NCBI GenBank assembly: GCA_038501625.1
Contig: JAZAYU010000015.1
Location: 8,702,991 to 8,766,990, forward strand
From: Corbicula japonica
Lineage: Eukaryota > Mollusca > Bivalvia > Venerida > Cyrenidae
Direction: 5' to 3'
Length of the DNA: 64,000 nucleotides
Position numbers and translations under genes: made by a program. Positions 44,800 through 55,576 of the stretch are shown piece by piece. Positions within the stretch are counted from its first letter, which is position 1. Each line of letters starts with the position of its first letter. Below the pieces are notes generated by a model that was given only the letters and a program-made list of their open reading frames with translations, was not told the DNA's origin and did not search any database.

Positions 44800-45040
44800 C
44801 TGCCAAACTGATTCTGACAAAAACTCTGACATAGTAGATTCTGACAAAAACTCAAAATCCGGTATTGTAGATTCTGACAAAAACTCAAAATCCAGGGTTG
44901 TACATTATGACAAAAACTTAAAATCAGGGATTAAACATTCTGACAAAAACTCAAAATCCGGGATTGTAGATTCTGACAAAAACACAAAATCCGGGATTTA
45001 ACATTTGACAAAAACATAAAATCTGCCATAAACATGAAGA
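44800..45040. repeat. 33-bp minisatellite in the WIPF intron
   Basis: About seven units of attctgacaaaaactcaaaa plus tccgggattgtag, 60 bp from the GLGGLF exon donor. The frame gives DSDKNSKSGIV repeats but has no gene context; it is intronic and on the opposite strand to WIPF. Confidence 0.85.
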
Positions 45041-45097
45041 TTCTCAAAAAATCAAAAACATTGAATATGTACTGGCATAATTAAGAAGCCCAGTTAC

Positions 45098-45202
45098 CTC
45101 GCGGAGATCCACCAGTCATTCTGCCACCACCTTTATTCGGTAATCGTGGAATGCCGCCAGCAAATAATCCACCCAGCCCTCCAACTGGCGGCGGTGGCGC
45201 TG
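45098..45202 (-). CDS. WIPF: WIPF exon, GLGGLF segment
   Basis: This 105-bp exon (phase 1 to 1) has acceptor tttgtaattgcag and donor gtaact. It encodes APPPPVGGLGGLFAGGIPRL, then PNKGGGRMTGGSPR. It matches the PPGLGGLFQAGMPKLR block that follows the Gly-rich region in vertebrate WIP. The acceptor is a tandem CAGCAG (NAGNAG), so an isoform lacking one residue is possible. Confidence 0.93.
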
Positions 45203-45413
45203 CTGCAATTACAAAAAACATAAACTATATTTACCAAGAAAGATTCTTATTGGAAAGTGATAAAGCTGTCATCGAACTCATAACTGACCAATTATAACGT
45301 GATTCATACAGAACAGAACAGAATAGTTTAATCCATGTAGCAATAATGGGTCATGCTTATGACAAAAAAAGTAATTGTATCAACTGTGAAATATTGATAA
45401 AGAAGACTGAATG

Positions 45414-45600
45414 GCCTATCTGATCAGGATCTACACCATTTGCTTTTATGTTTATTAAGTTATTTCTGACCTAGAAGCAAACAGTGTAGATCCTGATAAG
45501 ACAGCATAGATGTGCTGGCTGATCTGGAACTACACTGTTTGTCTATGAGATAAAACATATGTGCTGGCTGGTCTGCATCTACACTGTTTGTATATGAGAT
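45414..45600. mobile_element. MITE-A fragment with local duplication
   Basis: Right-arm motifs (gatcctgataagacagca, gtgctggctgatctgg) are present, and the block gtgctggctg...ctacactgttt is repeated once more. Confidence 0.6.
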
Positions 45601-45626
45601 ATGTATAGGAACATGTGGATCAGTGC

Positions 45627-45862
45627 TGAAGATTATAAAACAGAGATAGGAAACCAGTCTAAAATCTCAAGCATCTGATTGGCTGATATAGTGACTGGTC
45701 GCCATTTCAGCCAATCTGATTCTTGAGATTTGGGACTGGTTTCCATACTCAGTTTTATAATCTCCAGCCCAGATCCACTGTGGACCAATAACCATTTCAG
45801 CCAATCAGATCATTGAGATTTGAAACTGGTTTTCATTCTCAGTTTTATAATCTTGGGGCCTG
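45627..45862. repeat. FB-B copy followed by a right-arm duplicate
   Basis: A complete palindrome to ttttataatctccagccca (about 45772) is followed by a second right arm ending cagttttataatcttggggc. Confidence 0.8.
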
Positions 45863-46961
45863 GGCAAATAAATCACTATACATTATGCAGATGAAGAAAA
45901 ACACAGTGTCACTACTCATACATCAAAGTCCTTTATTTTAGACCATTATTGATCCTCAGATCTAATGAAAACTATCTCATTAATGTTGTATAAGTATAGA
46001 TCTAAAGTAAGCAAGAATTGACATTGCTTGCATTTTTTATTTTATTTGCAAATGTCACTGTATTTATTAAAATTTTTAATTAAAAATATATTTGTAATTG
46101 AATGAAATAAGACACTGGCTTGATTAAAATATTTGATTAAAAATAAATTTATAATTAAATGAAAAAAAAAACAGTATTCTACAATTCAGCAGTCTTTAGT
46201 TTGAAATGGAAACCATGATTTTGTATAAAAAGTATTGAACTGAATAAAGTGACATCTGATGTGACATATGATGACTTTACATTGCACAACAAAATATTGG
46301 TACCGAATTAATTAAATTGTTAAATTTCGATATCAATATCCCAGATTTCCATATTAAGATATGGCCTCATTGTAAATATCCAACACTACAGAACAGACCT
46401 AATTAACCTATCAGCTTTTTTAACAGACAGAATCAACAAGGCCATGTCGATATGATGACTTTTTAGAGGAGATCAAATGCCACTATTACTACTGTGGATT
46501 GTTAACATTAAATTTTGCTAGGATGGGTTTTAGCAGGGTAGAAAATAAGGTTTAGCAAGGGCATTATATTCACTGCAGTTGTCTAATTTTTGTAAAGATA
46601 GATATTTATAAGTTTCAGTTCTCTGGGGTTTGTTTTCACACACTTATCCAAGTAAGAAATACAAGTTGGAAGTCAATACGGTATGTCCCATTTTGCAAAA
46701 GAACAAATAAAAAAGGCATTTTACTGAAATCTCGTTGAACAAATGTAATTAACTATGACCTCTCACATTGTTGACATTGTTGAGCTGATTATTACAGTCT
46801 ATGAGACCTGGCTCAACATATTGATGCTTTTATTGCTGACTTGGGGTCATATAACAACGGACAAGAACTCAATATCGAATTGATTTATGAATTAATCAAC
46901 CTGGATAGTGAAGATATTAGTGTATCAATGTTAATATGACCAGATCGTAATCCTATTTTCC
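45863..46961. other. WIPF intron, AT-rich unique sequence
   Basis: It contains a local repeat of ttaattaaaaataaatttata type at 46065-46170. No exon with WIPF phase was found. Confidence 0.45.
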
Positions 46962-47060
46962 ATGGAATATGGTTTATATGCCATATGTGCAGTCAGATCT
47001 GGATCTACACCATTTGCTTCTTGTCAGAAATAACAAACCTATTGAATCTAAAAGCAACTA
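46962..47060. mobile_element. MITE-A fragment
   Basis: ccatggaatatgg, gtcagatctggatctacacc and cttgtcagaaataac are remnants of a copy truncated against an FB-B half. Confidence 0.5.
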
Positions 47061-47435
47061 GTGGAGATCCAAATCAGATTCTTGATATTTGAGACTGGTC
47101 TCTAGTTTAAGTTTTATGATATTGCAAACTGGTTTAAAAGGGAGAAAGTGTGATCTCAATCATGATCACCGCCCACATGGGATGATCTTGTTCCTATCAC
47201 ACGTCAAGTACTTCAAGAGCAAGTTAAACACAAACAGGTTTGTACATCTGTAATACTTGAGCATATTTCCTATAGGGAAGTGTTACTGTATAATGTCATT
47301 ACGAAACATGACTATCAAACACTTGTATTTCAACACATGATTTTAAATTTCACAACTTTGATTCTAAAATATTTACTTCTAAACATTGATCAGTTGGTAA
47401 TATTTTACGATGACCTGACATGTAAACAATCCCGT

Positions 47436-48246
47436 TTTATCCCTTTCTCCATGGGCTATGACTGTAATCCCATGAACAAACAGTGTAGATCTAGATCAAC
47501 CATGACATCCATGCTGTCTGATCAAGATCTGCACTGTTTGCTATTGACTCATATTTTTTTTTATTTCTGACCATGAAGAGACCAATGTAGATGTTGATCA
47601 GACTGCATGAATATGCCATCTAATCTATACTCAACAAAAATAAGAAGTATCCACTTTCCTATATTTAATTTTGTAAAATATGAAAAAGAAAACTCAAAAG
47701 TCTATATGTGTACACATATGCTTTTCTCTTATCATTGCAAAGGGATAAAGTATTCTTGAAAATCTGCAGCCAGAACTTACTTGTCTTTCCCTTTAGTGAA
47801 ATATGGGTTTCAGTAAAATGTCAGCGATTCTTTGAAATATTCACATTTATTGGAATTAAATCACGTTCTCTACCTCTTGCGGATAAATAAAATCACAAAA
47901 TTTTCATAAATAAATCAGCTGGTCCTCGATAAACAACGCTAGAAATTCCAAACATTTCCAATTATCTCCCTTTAAATTGAATGTGTAGTGTTTTGCAAGC
48001 CATGATTAATTGTTATTCGATTTGCAGTTCCTCAGGTCTTGGTGTGGAAGTTTTTAATTATGAACAATTTAACTCAAAAACAACTGAGATTAACTAAATA
48101 AACACCATTCAAAGCGTTCCTGATTAAATGAAAATATGATAATGGTAAAACAAGCATAAAAAGTGGATACTTTTTATTTTTGTTCAGTATAGATATACAC
48201 TAGTCACACACCTGATAAAACCCATCTATATGGAGCAATGGGTTAA
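47436..48246. mobile_element. MITE-A copy interrupted by a TIR element
   Basis: The left part runs from tatccctttctccatggg to ccatctaatctata. The right part resumes after 48187 (gatatacactagtc) and ends caatgggTTAA at 48243-48246. Confidence 0.8.
47630..48187. mobile_element. TIR element inserted in MITE-A (558 bp)
   Basis: CTCAACAAAAATAAGAAGTA at the left pairs with the inverse of the right end, CTGAACAAAAATAAAAAGTA. The similarity continues through tccactttt. TATA flanks both sides (47626-47629, 48188-48191). No transposase frame is seen. The superfamily is uncertain. Confidence 0.75.
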
Positions 48247-48467
48247 TAATTGTATGTTTTAAAGTGGACAGATTATATTACAAGTCCCATTAGCTACTAC
48301 TATGATACTGTCACTAAGTCATTAGTAATTTAAGTATATAAGCCATTAAGTAATATGAATATGTATATTTAATTTACTGACTATCGGAAATTTATCTTTG
48401 TTGACAAGTGTCAACATTTTATCCATTACCTTTTCAGTAAATTTACTCTTATTGCCAAACAATTAAT

Positions 48468-48530
48468 AACCCTTTACATCAAAGATAGACCTTTATAGCA
48501 TGGGCGAATATGTGCCATCTGATCTGGCCC
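48468..48530. mobile_element. MITE-A fragment (left end)
   Basis: taaccctttacatcaaagat, acctttatagcatgggcgaa and gccatctgatctgg remain. Confidence 0.5.
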
Positions 48531-48772
48531 TGAGATTATATAATCATTCTACTTATTCTCAGTCGAGAACATACTCATACTGGAGAACCAACATGAACTC
48601 GTGCTCAACTTTTTATTATCAGTGGAGTAAAAATATATAGATTCAGGCACCAACTTTTAGTTTTACTCCAAATTTTTATAACCTTGATTTTTTTGAGAAA
48701 CCATATCATGGAGAAAAGGTTGAAAGCTTAATCATTATAGATTTTTTTTTTAAATGTTTAATCTTTACTCTA

Positions 48773-48897
48773 GTGCCCAAGGTTATAAAACTGAGCATGG
48801 AAACCAGTCTCAAATCTCAAATGGCGTCCATTTCAGCCAATCAGATGCTTGAGATATGAGACTGGTTTCCATGCTCAGTTTTATAACCTTCAGCCCA
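48773..48897. repeat. FB-B copy, short
   Basis: gtgcccaaggttataaaact to cagttttataaccttcagcc, with a centre reduced to ggcgtccatttcagcc. Confidence 0.82.
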
Positions 48898-49100
48898 TAT
48901 GCATGTACAACCAATGTAGATCCTGATCTGCTGGTACAAACATGCTGTTTGATCTGGAACTGGAACTGTTTGCTTTTTGGTTAGAAATAACCTAATAAAT
49001 TAAAAAGAAAACGTGTATATTCTGATCAGACAGCGCGGATGTGCAGGCTGATCTAGATCTACACTGGTTGCAAATCGGATTTATACCATGGAAAAAAAGT
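48897..49100. mobile_element. MITE-A copy, decayed
   Basis: gtagatcctgatctgctgg, agaaataacctaataaatt and ggctgatctagatctacac occur in order; the ends are degraded. Confidence 0.62.
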
Positions 49101-49411
49101 TGAAAGCTTAGTCAGCACAGATTTTTCCCTATCAACATTAATCTTGAGAATTTGAGGATATTTTATCACTGTTGCAAATGTTAAGGAAATCTTTTCCAAA
49201 GATATTGGTAATACATTATCTTCCTTTCTGTAACATGATAGTAGCAGACACTGCACACATGAACAAGGAAATAAGCATTTAACTGCCCTTTAAATGAACT
49301 GAAATCACAGAGGAAAAGATTAAAAAAATAATCAGAAATTTAGAGATAAAGAACTCAGTTCAGTTCAAAGTCCATGTTTTAAATTCTTTCATAAAATTGT
49401 AAGTATGTTTA

Positions 49412-49629
49412 AACTTAACATGTAACTCCATACATACAACTTTGTGTGGGTGACCTGTGTAGATCTAGATCAGCTTGCTCATCCATGTTGTCTGAGCTAG
49501 ATATAAACTGTTTTCTAACTGGTCAGGAACAACTTAATGAATCTTGTGAAGGTGAACAGTGAAGATCCTGATCAGATGGCACAGAAGTGTGAGCAGATCT
49601 GGATCTACACTCGTTACCCACATGATTAA
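49412..49629. mobile_element. MITE-A copy, diverged
   Basis: actccatacatacaactttg, gatctagatcagcttgctc and gatcctgatcagatggcac occur in order. It runs up to gattaa, where the next copy starts. Confidence 0.68.
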
Positions 49630-49687
49630 TCCTTTCCTCCACAGACACACCTTTATTGCATTGGCAAACAGTAGATCCAGATCAAGC
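49626..49687. mobile_element. MITE-A left end, target of a second MITE-A
   Basis: TTAATCCTTTCCTCC to gatccagatcaagc. At 49688 a complete MITE-A begins at a TTAA within the palindrome gatcaagc-TTAA-gcttgatc. Confidence 0.75.
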
Positions 49688-49933
49688 TTAACACTTTCCT
49701 CCATATATACGCATTTCTACGAATGTGGGACCATTGTAGACCCAGATCAGCAGGCACATCCATGCCTTCTGATTAGAATCTTATCTGCACTGTTCGCTTT
49801 ATGATTCATTAGGTTATTTCTGACCTATTGGACTAGTGCAGATCCTGATCAGATGGCAGGGATGTGCCTGCTGATCTGGATCTACAATGGTCCCACATTC
49901 GTAGAAATGCGTATATATGGAGGAAAGGGTTAA
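49688..49933. mobile_element. MITE-A copy, full length, nested
   Basis: TTAACACTTTCCTCC and GGAGGAAAGGGTTAA, 246 bp. The flanks gatcaagc and gcttgatc show the interrupted target. Confidence 0.9.
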
Positions 49934-50235
49934 GCTTGATCGGTTAACTATATTTTGCCAAAGTAAATTCCACTGAACTTGACCAAATACTTTAAAAGTC
50001 TAACATCAAATTGTTAAATTATTTATGATGTTTCCAAAATTGGGATAACTCAAAAAATATTCTGTATATTGATTTATCTTTCTTCGTGCTAAACACCAAC
50101 ACTAATCTGAATTCAACCAAAAATTTCATATTAAACTTTGCTCTCTATAGCATGCAAGATGCAGTCTACAGCTTCTAAAACTTTTTTTTTTCAGTATTGA
50201 ACTTCCACGCATATGCCGTAAATAAATCCTAACCC

Positions 50236-50477
50236 TTAACCCTTTCCCGTACAGACACACCTTTATTGATAGGGCGAACAGTTTAGATCCAGATCAGCCG
50301 GCACATCCGTGCCGTCTGATCAGGATCTAAACTGTTCGCTTTTTGATTCATTAGGTTATTTCTGACCAAAATGCGACCAGTGCAGATCCTGATCAGACGG
50401 CACGGATGTGCCGGCTGATCTGGATCTACACTGGTCGCACATGCGTAAAAATGCGTATATATCCAGGAATGGGTTAA
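50236..50477. mobile_element. MITE-A copy, full length, near consensus
   Basis: TTAACCCTTTCCCGTACAGA to CAGGAATGGGTTAA, 242 bp. Both arms match almost perfectly (gccggcacatccgtgccg and cggcacggatgtgccgg). Probably one of the youngest copies. Confidence 0.93.
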
Positions 50478-50907
50478 AGCAAACAACTTTTGACTATAGG
50501 CAAGCATACAACATTTTCGATTTTTCAGATTAAACAAATTATAAGCTTATACAGAAATAGCATAGCACACTTCCATGGTCCAAGTTTTCGATAAAATTTG
50601 ATGCAGAACACAGTGTGAATGGTCCCATATTCTGCATGTTTGAATGGTTACTTTGCCGCCGTTTCGCTATACCAAGTCAATACAAAAGTAATGGTGGAAG
50701 ATAAGCATAAACAGCAATATATACTTCAGTTTTGTCATGATTTCTCCCTGCTATGAAATGTGTATGAGCTGATCTTCCAAAATGATACATAAATGATTTT
50801 ATCAAACCCAATTCTCCATTTCGTTGAACATGGTCCCCACTGATTTAAAATTTCTAGTATATTTTAAACAATTTTCGACTAAACAATTCCTTGCTTAAAT
50901 TTTGTCT

Positions 50908-51075
50908 TAACCCTTAACTCCAAAATTATATGGGTGTTTGAACATGTGTGCAACCAGTGTAGATCCAAATCATCTGGCATATCTTTGCCATCTGATCTGG
51001 ATCTACACTTGTGACATATTAAACAATGACATGGTAAAAAATAACCCAATGAATCTAAAAGCAAACTATTGGAAC
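50908..51075. mobile_element. MITE-A fragment
   Basis: ttaacccttaactccaaaat, gatccaaatcatctggcata and ataacccaatgaatctaaaa are present; the right arm is absent. Confidence 0.62.
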
Positions 51076-51431
51076 AAACTGTAGAATTCATTTGTGTATC
51101 ATTCAGTTAGAAAATCACCTAATACACAATTCAAGCAGGAATAAATAGCAACAAAACTAAGGTACGTACCACTCTTTATGCTTATTTTCTACCAATAGTA
51201 TACTGTCAACTCGGTATCACAAAACAGCAACTCAGTAACACATTCAAAACAGTGGTACTACATGACCTATTAAGTCTACCAAAAAATCTAAACCCCTTAA
51301 TTATCATAAAGAATTATCGTAATGTTTAGCAAATTAATCAAAACTTTCAAAAACTTGTCTCAATGTACATGTATACTTTTTCATTTTTATTTTTACTAGA
51401 CCTATAACAGTCTCAACGGATACATGTACCA

Positions 51432-51668
51432 AACCCTTTTACTCCATAGATATATCTCTATTTCATGGGTGAACAGTGTAGAAACAGATCAGCTGGCACA
51501 TTCAAACCATCTGATCAGGATCTACATTTTTCTCTTTTAGATTCATAAAGTTAATATTCCCAACGAAAATGGGACCAGTGCAGATCCTGATCAGACAGCA
51601 CGAATGTGCAAGCTGATCTTGATCTACACTGGTCACCAACGCTATATTATTATGTAGTAAAGGGTTAA
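51432..51668. mobile_element. MITE-A copy
   Basis: aacccttttactccatagat to gtagtaaagggTTAA; both arms are recognisable. Confidence 0.83.
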
Positions 51669-52133
51669 TTCTAACTAGGTATGTAACACAGTCCCAAATG
51701 ACATTTACATTGTATTCCTTGGCTGGAACAAAAAAAACTATTTTATAAAAAGTTGGTTTTCACCACCTGGAAAACAGAGCAATATACATTGCAGTATACA
51801 TGGTAATATATCTGTGATGGCAGATCTCCTCTGTATTTATCATTTATCAGCACAATCACCAATACCAGGCAGCTGTACATAAACATGCAAAAACAGAAAA
51901 GCAAAAATGATAACGATATCAAAATGATGTGCCCTAGCCCACAGATAACTACTGCAGATTGTAGCATTGGATAAAAGATCAAATACATTTAACTACATGT
52001 ACTTCAAAAGTCAATATAAATAAATTTCACATTTCACAATGAAATTTAGTTTTATTAAACCTTTTACTGCTACTGTTTATGAATTTGTGACGTCTATAAA
52101 AGTAAACAAAATACTTATTCACAAATTTTCAAG

Positions 52134-52335
52134 TTAACCTTTTTCTCTTCCATGGTACATTGTGTATAGCTATAATCCATGGGCAAACTTTGCAGAGTTT
52201 ATCGATGCTATCTGATCAGATCATAGGCTATTCATTTTTTTATTTATTTTGTTATTCCTGCCCAAGAAGTGAATAGTGTATATCCAGTTAAGATGGCACA
52301 AATGTGCTAGCTGATCTGAATCCACACTGTTACTC
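52134..52335. mobile_element. MITE-A copy, decayed
   Basis: ttaacctttttctcttccat at the left; gctagctgatctgaatccac near the right; the terminal repeat is lost. Confidence 0.58.
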
Positions 52336-53238
52336 ACTCTTTCTTAATAATAAGAATCTGTTTGCATTTATTACTGTGGGCTAGATAAGGGAACCAACTA
52401 AAGGCACAAGACAATATCACAATACCCCCAGTATGCATGTACTACAATGTGCACTAGACTATGGAATGCCCTTGCCGCCTCATGATACTGGTTCTTAGAA
52501 CATGATGCCATTTTTTCATAAAGTTATGTCTGCACTCTTGATGATATGTCTATCCATCATAATGTAATAACGGGTAAATACAGACATAATGTAATAATGC
52601 TGTATGTCACAAAATGATGCACACATAAATGATGCACAGACATAACAAAATGCCTGATTCAGGAAAAATCACCATGTTCTAATAACCCCTTTTCAGGAGG
52701 CAGCTAGATATTAAGGCTCTCATGTTTACACATTTTCAAAAAGAGTACAAAAAGGGGAATAACTCTGTCTAATGTGACTTTAGTTTAACATTAAACAAAT
52801 AGCATCAGCATTGCCATTTTGTCTTAAGAAATATAATTTTGAAAAGAAATATTAAGAAACATTTTATTATGAATAGCATTTTTTTGTGTTTCAAGTAACC
52901 AACATACCAATGGACAAAAGTGGTCAAATCTATTATTTTTCTTTAAAAAGCCTCATAAAGTAACTAGTGTAAAACCTGATCAGACTACACTCTCATTTCC
53001 TTGTTGTAAAGTGTAAGTCTTGTTCTTCTGAAGTTTTAAAAACTTGTTTTCACCAAATGTTTTTATTATAACACCCTTTTTCATAATTAAACCCTTTGTC
53101 AATTGTCTAAACTGAAAAAAAAACAACCAGCAATCAAAACATTGGTAGACTATTCAATCAGTTTTACAGGAATCGTGTAAACATAGGAGCCTAACAAGAC
53201 ACTGATCAACTAAATGCACGAGACAATATTTCCAATAC

Positions 53239-53325
53239 CCTCAGTAGGACGGGGTGGGGCCGGCACCCGGGGCCTCCCATGGGATGACCTCCTGTTTGGT
53301 TTTATAATATGATTACAGTCATTAC
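53239..53325 (-). CDS. WIPF: Probable additional WIPF exon (87-bp cassette)
   Basis: The acceptor (aacttcttttcag, with a gctaac branch-like motif just upstream) and donor (g|gtattg) enclose exactly 29 codons in phase 1 to 1 without a stop. They read (S)NDCNHIIKPNRRSSHGRPR and VPAPPRPTEG. The block is GC- and proline-rich, unlike the AT-rich intron around it. It fits between the exons ending at 54591 and starting at 45202. There is no recognised counterpart in vertebrate WIP, so it may be a lineage-specific or alternative exon. Confidence 0.55.
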
Positions 53326-53355
53326 CTGAAAAGAAGTTGGTTAGCTATACTTATG

Positions 53356-53551
53356 TTAGCCCTTTACTCCATACATACAGGTTTTATCGTCTGTGCAAAC
53401 AGTCTAGATCCTGATCAGATGGCACATCAGTGTGATCTTATCTGGGTTTACACTGGTCGCTTCTTTGTCAGAAATAATCTAATAAATCTAAAGCAAACAG
53501 TTAGGATGCGGTCGTGCTGGCTGGATGAACACTGTTGGCCCATGGTATAAC
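53356..53551. mobile_element. MITE-A copy, right arm deleted
   Basis: ttagccctttactccataca, gatcctgatcagatggcaca and ctaataaatctaaagcaaac. It is adjacent to the next copy. Confidence 0.7.
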
Positions 53552-53788
53552 CCTTTCCTGTACAGACACACCTTTATTGCTAGGGCGAACAGTTTAGATC
53601 CAGATCAGCTGGCACATCCGTGCCGTCTGATCAGGATCTAAACTGTTCGCTTTTTTATTCATTTGGTTATTTCTGAACAAAATGCTACCAGTGCAGATCC
53701 TGATCAGACGGCACGGATGTGCCGGCTGATCTGGATCTACACTGGTCACACACGCGTAAAAATGCGTATATATACAGGAAAGGGTTAA
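53548..53788. mobile_element. MITE-A copy, full length, near consensus
   Basis: ataaccctttcctgtacaga to CAGGAAAGGGTTAA; both arms are intact. It lies in the WIPF intron, 223 bp from the probable cassette exon. Confidence 0.9.
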
Positions 53789-54590
53789 CAGCCATATCCG
53801 ATGAAGTAAAGGGTCAACTACTGTCATATCATTTCATTTCGCTGGCTCTAATTTTCACACGTCAAAAGCTTGTGATTCGGTCAAGTGGATTAAACTCATG
53901 CAGTTCCAAGGTCTTTTTATTATATGATTATGCATGCCAAATTATTGTTAATGGTTTGAATTAGTCCATATTCATTGGGGCAAAGTTCATAAAAAATTAA
54001 ACCCCAGCGAAATTAAGTGATATAGCAGTACCTTTCAGATCTATTACACTACTGTAACCTATATACATGAATTATTCAGTACAATGCTAAGGTTTGGGAT
54101 TATATTTACAAAATAAGTCTGTTACACGTAGCTATGTTTATGTTAAGAGAATACAGTCAGATTTTAGCTGAATTTAAATTCCCACACTGAAGGTTTTAAT
54201 ATAACATTAGTTGTTAAAAACAAGCAAGTTATTTTTTTCCATTTCTGACTCCACCTGATTCTGAACTTGTGGTCATTTTGATGCAGGACAATTTTGGAAA
54301 ATTGGTTTAATTTTGTAAAAAAAATTAAAATAGATAAAAATTGTATATATTATTGCATTTTCAATACATTTTTATATAAAATATTTATATGACCAATGAA
54401 AATAAATTTTGAAGTAGTTATTTCCAGCATTACTACAAATAAGGCTAAAATTCATGTAAGAATTTTTTTTCATGCATACATATATATAGATATTTTCTGT
54501 CCGACAGAATATTTGAATCTATTAAAAGTGACTGCATACAATATGTGGCAGATAGATATAGAGCAAGAATGTCCTAAGGAATAAACTTAC
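53789..54590. other. WIPF intron, AT-rich unique sequence
   Basis: No repeat or phase-1 exon could be recognised between the MITE-A copy and the Gly-rich exon. Confidence 0.45.
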
Positions 54591-54722
54591 TACTGTCATC
54601 TGCAGATCCTCTACCAAACGGTATTGGTGCATGTGATCCTGAATTTGGCCTGCTTGCAACTGTGTTAAACTTTCCAGGCCCTCCTCCTCCTCCCATACCC
54701 ATAGGGGACGGCTTCGTATTCC
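54591..54722 (-). CDS. WIPF: WIPF exon, Gly-rich segment
   Basis: This 132-bp exon (phase 1 to 1) has acceptor ttatgttgcag and donor gtaagt. It encodes NTKPSPMGMGGGGGPGKFN, then TVASRPNSGSHAPIPFGRG and SADDS. The five-Gly run is a short version of the long poly-Gly block that follows the WH2 motif in vertebrate WIP. It joins in frame to the WH2 exon on its 5' side. Confidence 0.88.
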
Positions 54723-55576
54723 CTGCAACATAACAACATGTATAGATGGCATCATCTGGCTAGTTGCTCTTGATCTAGGATGACCACAAATACAGACTTC
54801 TCGAAAGTTGAAAAAAAAGTGTCAGACATTCGGTCAGACAAGAAATCTGTCTGACCGAAACAAATCTGGTCTGACCAAAACATGATAAAAAGGAATTAGC
54901 ATTTCAAATTTTTGTCTGTCACTCAGTCTGATAACACAAGAAATCACGTCGGACTGGCCAAAATTTTACTGGACAGGTTCGTCGGTCTGGCAACTTTTGG
55001 GAAGTCTGCACATATTATTAGTATCCCTAAAACAACCCGCTCATTAATTAAATTTGTTCCTGCTGTTGTTAAATGTCTTTCCAGATCTGAGCATCCAGTT
55101 GTTTGGGCTAGGCATCTTTTTCTGATCAAATTTTTCAGTGATTTTGCTATTGTTGTAGCTGGGCTAAAATGTGAGACAATTTTTGACCTGTTACCTAATG
55201 GGTACACATGAGCACAAGGAATTGACCAAGGTTTATAAAAATCTACAACACAATTTTTACATAGATGTAGCGTGAAGAAAATCCAATATACTGACACATG
55301 GAAATGTAAATTTGTATATGTATCTCATGGTATTCAAACTTATAAAGTGTCAAGTTTCTTTTTTTAGCTAAGTATAGATTAGGTGATTTTGTAATCATTC
55401 ATTGAACTGATCAAGAGCAGTGTAGACTACTCAACATTATGACGGCATTCCAATAAATGATGCCAACATCACAAACACACATTTTCACATGACATGGTTG
55501 AAATATTGAGAAAAAATTAACACAAGCAGTGTCCACACCAATCAAAAGAGAAAAATGACTTTATTTATCTACTCAC
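54723..55576. other. WIPF intron with short TCTGACC repeats
   Basis: 54820-54990 has several copies of gtctgaccgaaac-like sequence in both orientations. Overlapping frames on both strands (54912-55211 and 54944-55297) have no recognisable product. Confidence 0.4.

Larger units (their letters stand above)
50478..53238. other. WIPF intron with MITE-A copies and unique spacer
   Basis: Apart from the listed MITE-A copies, 51669-52133 and 52336-53238 are AT-rich. 52540-52640 has short repeats of ataatgtaataa and catgatgcaca type. Confidence 0.45.

Noticed and set aside
54912..55297. Overlapping frames of 99 (plus) and 117 (minus) codons
   Set aside because: They overlap each other on opposite strands within a WIPF intron, with no recognisable domain and no splice signals in the right phase; a decayed repeat is more likely.
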